DNA from: a virus
DNA length: 64,000 nucleotides
Strand: one strand, 5' to 3'
IMG/VR virus record: IMGVR_UViG_3300042010_000040
Location: 1-64,000 of that record
Part shown: positions 58,980 to 64,000 of the stretch, piece by piece
Layout of the letters: each line of letters opens with the position of its first letter
Numbering within the stretch: the first letter of the stretch is position 1
The notes under the pieces: generated by a model
The model's database searches: none
What the model saw: only the letters and a program-made list of their open reading frames with translations
Told to the model about the DNA's origin: nothing
Program-made: the position numbers and the translations under genes

Positions 58980-59126
58980 TTATTCAAAAATAGGCATCAC
59001 TTTACGGAATTGTGTGTTTCCTTCGGTGATACTTTCGAATGCATACTCAAATTTAAAGTCTGGATTGTCTTCTTCCCACAAATCTTCTTCAAGTTCTTCG
59101 TCTTCAAGATAATCTTCAATTTTCAT
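58980..59126 (-). CDS. small acidic hypothetical protein
   Basis: 48 aa, strongly acidic at the start (MKIEDYLEDEELEEDLWEED). AGGA 6 bases before the ATG; overlaps the end of the HNH gene by 11 bases. Possibly a DNA-mimic-like or regulatory protein by charge only. Function unknown. Confidence 0.6.
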   Translation of the reverse strand: MKIEDYLEDEELEEDLWEEDNPDFKFEYAFESITEGNTQFRKVMPIFE

Positions 59127-59901
59127 TTTTAATCCTATTCTTTCTCTTTTTGATTGCTATCTTTTCCCAGTCATCTGGGTGTTTAGCGTTCTTTTCTAAA
59201 TTACATGTTGGACACAGCAGTTGAATATTCTCAGGCCAATTACTCCCACCTAATGCAAGCGGCATAATATGATCTGCGTGGTAACTTGTGAATATTAAGT
59301 TAGCAAGACATCCTGTACACAGGCCATTTTGTTTAACAAATAAGTTATGTATATCGTCTGCTGTAAACTCGCCTTCAGCGTTCTTTATTCTTGCACGTCT
59401 TCGGTGTGAATTAGCTTTGAGTGTGGCTTTATTTTCTAAAGTGTAGTTCTTAGCTCTTTCTTTGTAGCATTCAACGCAACCACCAGAGTCAGCATATTTC
59501 TTACTAAAATGTCCTTTTAATTCACAAGCAACATTATCGTAGTAATACTTTTCTTCTACATATATGGCTTGTGCTCTGGTTTTAGGTAAGAAAGATAATT
59601 CCATTTCAAGAAGTTTTGTTGATTCGGGGCTATCTGGATCAGCAACAGACTTTAGGAAGTCCATTGTGTCTTTAGCATATTGAATTGCTTCTTTTGCTGT
59701 TTGTTTGCGTTTGTATTTCTCTTCAGCCCTATCGGAACTCTGTTCTCTAAATAAATCGTTTTGTTCGTGAATGCATTCAACACATTTAGTGGATTCAACC
59801 ATTCTGTCTGCTATATGTCCATTCTTACATTCTTCACCAATAAAGTAATATACCTCACCAGCTTTTCTTGCGTCACTTCTACTTATAAATTCCACTACCA
59901 C
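59116..59901 (-). CDS. HNH endonuclease, free-standing
   Basis: 261 aa. Two zinc-type cysteine sets occur in the N-terminal half (CKNGH...CVEC; CELKGHF...CVEC). The C-terminal HNH core is complete: LCTGCLANL, YHADHIMPLALGG, then WPENIQLLCPTCNLEKNAKHPDDW. GTG start. Probably a homing-type nuclease; it lies between the polymerase-like gene and the late unit. Confidence 0.85.
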   Translation of the reverse strand: MVVEFISRSDARKAGEVYYFIGEECKNGHIADRMVESTKCVECIHEQNDLFREQSSDRAEEKYKRKQTAKEAIQYAKDTMDFLKSVADPDSPESTKLLEMELSFLPKTRAQAIYVEEKYYYDNVACELKGHFSKKYADSGGCVECYKERAKNYTLENKATLKANSHRRRARIKNAEGEFTADDIHNLFVKQNGLCTGCLANLIFTSYHADHIMPLALGGSNWPENIQLLCPTCNLEKNAKHPDDWEKIAIKKRKNRIKNEN

Positions 59902-59927
59902 CGTACCTAATCAATGTCAATCTAATT

Positions 59928-59957
59928 AGTATACGGGGTAGATAGCTTATTAATCAA
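59928..59957 (-). promoter_or_regulatory. sigma70-like promoter of the HNH gene
   Basis: Minus strand: TTGATT (59952-59957), 18-bp spacer, TATACT (59928-59933), about 25 bases before the GTG at 59901. The rest of the 129-base gap is AT-rich and has a further TTGACA (60005-60010) without a matching -10. Confidence 0.55.
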
Positions 59958-60030
59958 GCTTTCACAATATTTATTTCTTATTTGAAACTGTATTATATTG
60001 AGTTTGTCAAGTTATATTTAAAATAATTGT

Positions 60031-61278
60031 TCAAACAGATAACTTCTCCTCAATAGCAACACCATCTTCTTTCCAATTCAGACTGATAGGCACTAAATAA
60101 TCCACACCAAACCTTTTACGAAAGCAATCACCCATAGTTTTTGATAGTAAGTCAGCATTCTTAGTCTGCACCAAAAATGAGTCATGCACTGGCAAGCATG
60201 AGATATTCTTTTCAATCATCACCTCTAGAATATCATTAGCCAAATGACTATCAGCATTTTGTAAGATACGCCCCATGCTATCTGGGCAACAGAAGAAATC
60301 ACCAAACTGTGGGTATTTATCATAGATAAGCAACATCACAGCCTTTGCACCGCCAAGGGAATACTTCTTTTTGTCTTCATCCTTAAGCAGATTAATCTCT
60401 TTACGAATAGCACCCTCTGCATCGTCGTCGTTATAGCAGTTAAACATGATGTTAACAGCGAGCTTCACGATACGACGATCTACTGTGTTTGTTTCATCTT
60501 CAAGAATACCTGAGTAAACGTCTAGTGGAAGGTACTCGACATCAATATCCTTGAGAGCAGCAGCTACACGAAAATGTAGATTGCAGAAGTCAATCTCACA
60601 AACTTCCTGACCTTCAATCTTAATATCAAGTCGTGCATCCGTATCTCGATTCTTAATTGCCAGCACATCAGCTTTATAAAATCGACCACCGTAAGCAAAC
60701 GACTCATTGAAGATACGACAGTAGAAGTTTGTGAGAGTCTTACCACTACCATCTTCAATACGAAATGATTCATTCATATGGTTGAGCTTACGAACAACCT
60801 CTTCCATTTTCTTGATATCTTGTGTGTTACGATAAGGGATTGAATTCTTGTCTTCATCTCGCAATTCAATAACCTTCACGGTGTCTTCATATGCTTTCAT
60901 AGTTTCCTCAATCAATTCTTCCATGTGCCAGACTTCAATGAACTTCTGGGTTGGAGTGATGTAGCTAACTTCCCTCTTCTCTTTAATCTTATGTGGCTTA
61001 CCCTTAACATTAACCACATAACCTTCATGTACTAAGTATTCAATACAACGAATAACCTTACGAGAGGTAATATCTTTCTTACTACTTGTCTTTGTTCCTC
61101 CTGTGTCTCTACTATACACAAGCTTACATTGTTTCTTAAGACAAGCAATCAGATTAGTGACAACCACACCTAACGTAGTAATGTCCTTATATCCATACAC
61201 CCTAATAGCATTACTTACCTCTCTACTAACTTTAATATCATAGGTTAGTAGCTTAGTATTCAAGATTACATCTCCCAT
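60031..61278 (-). CDS. stand-alone family-A-polymerase-like palm protein
   Basis: 415 aa. The N-terminal 130 residues look like a winged-helix DNA-binding part (TSRKVIRCIEYLVHEGYVV). Then come GGRFYKADVLAI, a motif-A-like VCEIDFCNLHFRVAAAL, a motif-B-like RRIVKLAVNIMFN, a NADSHLANDILEVMI helix, and a motif-C-like LPVHDSFLV. This is the order in family A polymerases, but the protein is far smaller and has no exonuclease. I recall similar uncharacterised proteins in phages and mobile elements. Possible primer or RNA/DNA-synthesising enzyme. Confidence 0.7.
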   Translation of the reverse strand: MGDVILNTKLLTYDIKVSREVSNAIRVYGYKDITTLGVVVTNLIACLKKQCKLVYSRDTGGTKTSSKKDITSRKVIRCIEYLVHEGYVVNVKGKPHKIKEKREVSYITPTQKFIEVWHMEELIEETMKAYEDTVKVIELRDEDKNSIPYRNTQDIKKMEEVVRKLNHMNESFRIEDGSGKTLTNFYCRIFNESFAYGGRFYKADVLAIKNRDTDARLDIKIEGQEVCEIDFCNLHFRVAAALKDIDVEYLPLDVYSGILEDETNTVDRRIVKLAVNIMFNCYNDDDAEGAIRKEINLLKDEDKKKYSLGGAKAVMLLIYDKYPQFGDFFCCPDSMGRILQNADSHLANDILEVMIEKNISCLPVHDSFLVQTKNADLLSKTMGDCFRKRFGVDYLVPISLNWKEDGVAIEEKLSV

Positions 61279-61284
61279 CCTCCT

Positions 61285-61512
61285 CTATACCTCCCTACTA
61301 TCATATAACGCAATTTTAGAGACAAAATGCTCTGTAGGCCACAGCCACAAAGGCTTGTAGCAAAAATCCCATAAATAAGTTTGCCTAAATTCGTCTGTAG
61401 GCATCAAATCTGAACAACCATATTGGCACACACAGCAGCACCTTGTCAACTCTCCCACAACATTATTTTTATTCCAAACAAATCTATTCACCGCTTGCAA
61501 TCCCTGAATCAT
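61285..61512 (-). CDS. small Cys-rich hypothetical protein
   Basis: 75 aa. CCCVCQYGCSDLMPTDEF and YLWDFCYKPLWLWPTEHF suggest a small zinc-binding protein. Six bases before the polymerase-like gene and in the same direction. No ribosome site at the first ATG, and its 5' end overlaps a plus-strand promoter, so the true start may be further in. Confidence 0.5.
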   Translation of the reverse strand: MIQGLQAVNRFVWNKNNVVGELTRCCCVCQYGCSDLMPTDEFRQTYLWDFCYKPLWLWPTEHFVSKIALYDSREV

Positions 61513-61523
61513 GCGTGTAATAT
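61495..61523 (+). promoter_or_regulatory. sigma70-like promoter of the rightward accessory genes
   Basis: TTGCAA (61495-61500), 17-bp spacer, TAATAT (61518-61523), about 32 bases before the first plus-strand gene. Confidence 0.6.
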
Positions 61524-61555
61524 GACTTCATCAACTGAACGAAGGAGAGAAATAA

Positions 61556-61729
61556 ATGATTTTGAAAGACTTGATTGATGCTTTACAGAGAGCAGAGGAA
61601 GCTAATGACTTGTTGCTGAGGTTGTGGTTGCAGATTGACGTGTATTCCGGAGAGCTTCGAGAGGGTAAGCTTGATGTTCATACCCTCAATGAGTTGCTGC
61701 ATTTCTTTAATTTCGATGATAGCGAATAG
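61556..61729 (+). CDS. small hypothetical protein
   Basis: 57 aa, helical and acidic (MILKDLIDALQRAEEANDLLLRLWL). AAGGAG upstream. First gene of the accessory rightward cluster. Function unknown. Confidence 0.6.
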   Translation: MILKDLIDALQRAEEANDLLLRLWLQIDVYSGELREGKLDVHTLNELLHFFNFDDSE

Positions 61730-61739
61730 GAGAACCCAA

Positions 61740-61895
61740 ATGCCCATCATCCACCTACACACCTACCGTCTCCTGAAACAAATCCTTGAACATGCAGATA
61801 AGGTTGTGATAGTGTCGGTAAACACAGATGATGGGAAGCAAATGGCATATACTTATGTGAAACGTAAACAAACTGAGAAGGGAGAGAAGAAATAA
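61740..61895 (+). CDS. small hypothetical protein
   Basis: 51 aa from the ATG at 61740, with GGAG upstream; the frame is open earlier but that part overlaps the previous gene. Basic C-terminus (VKRKQTEKGEKK). Stop overlaps the next ATG. Confidence 0.6.
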   Translation: MPIIHLHTYRLLKQILEHADKVVIVSVNTDDGKQMAYTYVKRKQTEKGEKK

Positions 61896-62335
61896 TGGGA
61901 ATGTACACAGAAATTCAAGGTACTATTGAGTTTACAACCGAAACACTGGCTGAATGTTTTGTAGGAAAGAATCAGTGGTCAATGATGGGTCACACATTGG
62001 ATAAAGTAAAACCGTTCATCACATTCAGCCGAAGTCACTGGATACCACATTCAGGTGATGGTGTAAAGTCAATTGAAGGTAATATTGTAAAGTTTCACAG
62101 TGAGCTTAAGAACTATGACCACACAATCGAAGAGTTCTTGAAGCTACTTCCTTTTATGGCTAAGAAATGGTGCTTAGAAACTCGTTATGAAGAATGCAGT
62201 AACTGGACATTGCACAGGAATGATGAAGAAGATATCGACGTGAATGGTGATAACTACTTTGACAGAGAGCGGAGTAATGTTCCCGAGCAAATCTATCCAG
62301 ATATTGATGTGTTTGATGAGAGTAACTTGAAATGA
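61895..62335 (+). CDS. hypothetical protein
   Basis: 146 aa. The start MGMYTEIQGTIEFT recalls a group of small phage proteins with MGMYTE starts. Soluble; acidic C-terminus. Coupled to neighbours by overlapping start/stop. Function unknown. Confidence 0.65.
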   Translation: MGMYTEIQGTIEFTTETLAECFVGKNQWSMMGHTLDKVKPFITFSRSHWIPHSGDGVKSIEGNIVKFHSELKNYDHTIEEFLKLLPFMAKKWCLETRYEECSNWTLHRNDEEDIDVNGDNYFDRERSNVPEQIYPDIDVFDESNLK

Positions 62336-62511
62336 CCCACAATTTCCGAGACAAAGACATAGACGAAATCTTCGTCATCCATTCACCAAACAACACTCTC
62401 CTCCACGTAAGCTATCTTGGCCCAACAGAGGAGACATTTTACACGAGGGCTGATATAGTGGCGATGTTGGACATTATTGATGGGAAGGAAGAGGGAGCGC
62501 TACGTAAATGA
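62332..62511 (+). CDS. small hypothetical protein
   Basis: 59 aa (MTHNFRDKDIDEIFVIH...). It starts in the ATGA of the previous stop and overlaps the next start by 4 bases. No domain recognised. Confidence 0.6.
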   Translation: MTHNFRDKDIDEIFVIHSPNNTLLHVSYLGPTEETFYTRADIVAMLDIIDGKEEGALRK

Positions 62512-62711
62512 AGATTAGTGAGTATCAGCAGGGTTTTGTTATTGGATTGGTTCTAGGTGCAATAATGATTATAACGATGTGTAGTTATTTTATTATCCGT
62601 CCTATGCTAGCTTTGGAGAATACTAGAATGCAGCTCATTGAAGAATGTCAGAAAGTTTTACCAAGGAATCAAACCTGTGAACTGGTAGCTGTGCCTGAGG
62701 AAAAACCATGA
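62508..62711 (+). CDS. small membrane protein
   Basis: 67 aa with one transmembrane helix (about 9-31, FVIGLVLGAIMIITMCSYFI) and a charged exterior part with two Cys. Possibly a signal-anchored envelope protein. Function unknown. Confidence 0.6.
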   Translation: MKISEYQQGFVIGLVLGAIMIITMCSYFIIRPMLALENTRMQLIEECQKVLPRNQTCELVAVPEEKP

Positions 62712-63010
62712 CCTATATTCTCTTGTGGTTCCTTTGTGCTTACTGCGCATATAAGCTACTCAAAAACTACGTCTCAGCCAACCTGCGACTAGTAGGCATC
62801 CCTGACGCTAGCATCGCTCAAGCTATGAGAAATGCCGCTAAGAAAGACGATTCGATTGAAGAAATCTACAATGCTACGGACAATACAATCAACGCAGCAT
62901 TTTGGACAGTGGTTTTAGTGGTGCATCTAGCTATTTGGCCTATTTGTTTGGTACAGTTGGTGGTGTGGCAGACAATAGATAAACAAGACTTTTCGGATTT
63001 TAGGGGTTGA
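62708..63010 (+). CDS. membrane protein
   Basis: 100 aa. Hydrophobic N-terminus (1-18) and a second hydrophobic helix (about 66-87, FWTVVLVVHLAIWPICLVQLVV) enclose a charged middle. Coupled to the preceding membrane protein gene, so the two may work together. Function unknown. Confidence 0.6.
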   Translation: MTYILLWFLCAYCAYKLLKNYVSANLRLVGIPDASIAQAMRNAAKKDDSIEEIYNATDNTINAAFWTVVLVVHLAIWPICLVQLVVWQTIDKQDFSDFRG

Positions 63011-63011
63011 T

Positions 63012-63203
63012 ATGCTTCAGATTAAAACAGATAATCATGGTACTTACTGGATTGAACTAGATGGTGAGTGTATTCATGGGTGCCTTACAAAAGAATCCTC
63101 GTTGGTGTGGTTTAAGAGTTATCAAAAGGTATGGGATAGCGGCTATAAGTTTAAGACAGCCGAAGAAGAGGCTGAATTGGCTAGATCTTGGGAGGGCTTG
63201 TAA
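63012..63203 (+). CDS. small hypothetical protein
   Basis: 63 aa, soluble (MLQIKTDNHGTYWIELDGECIHG). ATG one base after the previous stop. Stop overlaps the next ATG (TAATG). Confidence 0.6.
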   Translation: MLQIKTDNHGTYWIELDGECIHGCLTKESSLVWFKSYQKVWDSGYKFKTAEEEAELARSWEGL

Positions 63204-63445
63204 TGATTACCCCAACATGGCATCTAGAGCAAGCTATTATGATGCTTGACAAGTGGTATAAATTTGCTGAAAATTCCTTAGCGCTGATTGACAAATACCC
63301 TGTAAAGTATAGGAAGCTTCAGCCACAACGACATAAACAGAATGCAGACTGTAAGCGTAATGCTCTACACTGTAAAACGGCTGGACTTGTATGGCATGAT
63401 CGATATAAGAGGCTATTAGACACACAAAGAGGTATGTTTAAGTGA
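63203..63445 (+). CDS. small basic hypothetical protein
   Basis: 80 aa from the ATG at 63203, coupled to the previous stop; the frame is open 15 bases further upstream. Lys/Arg/His-rich (KLQPQRHKQNADCKRNALH). Might bind nucleic acid; no motif recognised. Confidence 0.6.
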   Translation: MITPTWHLEQAIMMLDKWYKFAENSLALIDKYPVKYRKLQPQRHKQNADCKRNALHCKTAGLVWHDRYKRLLDTQRGMFK

Positions 63446-63645
63446 GTGACACAAGAGAGTGTGAATTCTGTAGAGATAGGCTAGAAGAGTTTGCAGAAGA
63501 TGCTGTTGTCTGTGGAGCCTGTGACGGAACTAGATTATTGGGTGTTCGTGAATGCTTCTGTCACGCCTATGAACCTTCAGAATGTGGTTGTGAGGCTGAT
63601 TGGTCAGATTATACAGAGATTGATTACTGTGAGGATGAAGAGTGA
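63442..63645 (+). CDS. small zinc-ribbon-like protein
   Basis: 67 aa from GTG. CEFC, then CGACDG, then CFC and CGC, i.e. paired Cys like a DnaJ-type zinc ribbon (CxxCxG). Acidic C-terminus. Start and stop overlap neighbours by 4 bases. Confidence 0.6.
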   Translation: MSDTRECEFCRDRLEEFAEDAVVCGACDGTRLLGVRECFCHAYEPSECGCEADWSDYTEIDYCEDEE

Positions 63646-64000
63646 AAGTATGCTGTTCAAACGGTAAACCTTATGACTCTCTAACAGACTTCGAGCGACT
63701 GGGTGGGTGCTCAACCGATCAATGTGTAGGACCAATAGAGGTTGAAGACTTTGATCTATTACTAACTGGTCTTGGAACATTCGATCCAAAAGACATACCG
63801 ACAATTGAAGATCTTCTGGATTTCGATAGAGGTGTGCAGTCTGCTATTGATGGACAAGATATACGAAAAGCCAAACTAGCACAATTTGGAAGTAGGCTTC
63901 AGAAAGAAATAGATCTATTAACAGTCTGTGGAACATTCAACACAGACGAATGCATCAGTCACGAAGACTTTAGACATCTCTTCAACAAATCTGGTAGTTG
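63642..64000 (+). CDS. hypothetical protein, C-terminus cut by window edge
   Basis: At least 119 codons from GTG 63642, open to the window end. Acidic, soluble (IEVEDFDLLLTGLGTFDPKDIP). The GTGA overlap with the previous stop supports the start. Function unknown. Confidence 0.6.
   Translation, partial: MKVCCSNGKPYDSLTDFERLGGCSTDQCVGPIEVEDFDLLLTGLGTFDPKDIPTIEDLLDFDRGVQSAIDGQDIRKAKLAQFGSRLQKEIDLLTVCGTFNTDECISHEDFRHLFNKSGS

Noticed and set aside
60005-60010. TTGACA on the minus strand near a TATAAT
   Set aside because: The TATAAT is only about 9 bases away, too close for a sigma70 promoter, and no other -10 fits well.
1-64000. CRISPR array, IS element, integrase, retron or toxin-antitoxin system
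   Set aside because: No regularly spaced repeats, transposase, reverse transcriptase YXDD motif, recombinase or recognisable toxin pair was seen on reading both strands.

Overview
The window is a 64 kb piece of a lytic tailed phage with a contractile tail (myovirus morphology) that infects a Gram-negative host. A DUF3383-type tail sheath, tandem tube-like proteins and a baseplate J/gp25/spike module show the contractile tail. An SAR-type GH24 endolysin and an embedded i-spanin/o-spanin pair show the Gram-negative envelope. I see no integrase, repressor or other lysogeny gene, no CRISPR array and no acceptable tRNA. The DNA is AT-rich and the genes are tightly packed. T7-like replication proteins, a class I ribonucleotide reductase and ThyX recall the Felix O1/PAK_P1 type of virulent myovirus, but I cannot name a genus or host.

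Layout: (1) 1-3269, minus strand: a helicase-like ATPase, a conserved phage protein cut by the window edge, and small unknown genes. (2) 3270-3540: a divergent control region with a sigma70-like promoter on each strand. (3) 3541-25398, plus strand: replication and nucleotide metabolism. It holds primase-helicase, family A DNA polymerase, T7 gp2.5-like SSB, FEN-type exonuclease, a DEDD exonuclease, two all-alpha NTP pyrophosphohydrolases, ThyX and NrdA/NrdB, with many small unknown genes. (4) A hairpin near 25418-25452 ends this unit against (5) 25522-58216, minus strand. Read in its own direction, this block runs from a tail fibre and putative small terminase through packaging, portal, protease/scaffold, capsid, connector, sheath, tube, tape measure and baseplate to fibres, and ends with lysis genes. 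(6) 58217-61512: a structured, mostly non-coding stretch, a promoter, an HNH gene and a small family-A-polymerase-like protein. (7) 61556-64000, plus strand: a run of small accessory genes.

Nine free-standing homing-type endonucleases (GIY-YIG, HNH and AP2-like) sit beside conserved genes: polymerase, both exonucleases, RNR, lysis genes, sheath, connector and terminase. Promoters resemble host sigma70 sites (TTGACA-like, 16-18 bp spacer, TATCCT/TAATAT/TATACT), and no phage RNA polymerase was recognised in the window. Several start codons are non-ATG. TTG starts primase-helicase, ThyX and NrdA, and a baseplate wedge gene seems to start at ATT.

The least explained parts are compact potentially structured non-coding segments (58492-58860, 54759-55102, 52814-52867) and the stand-alone polymerase-like protein at 60031-61278. 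All functional calls rest on reading motifs by eye; no database search or folding program was run.
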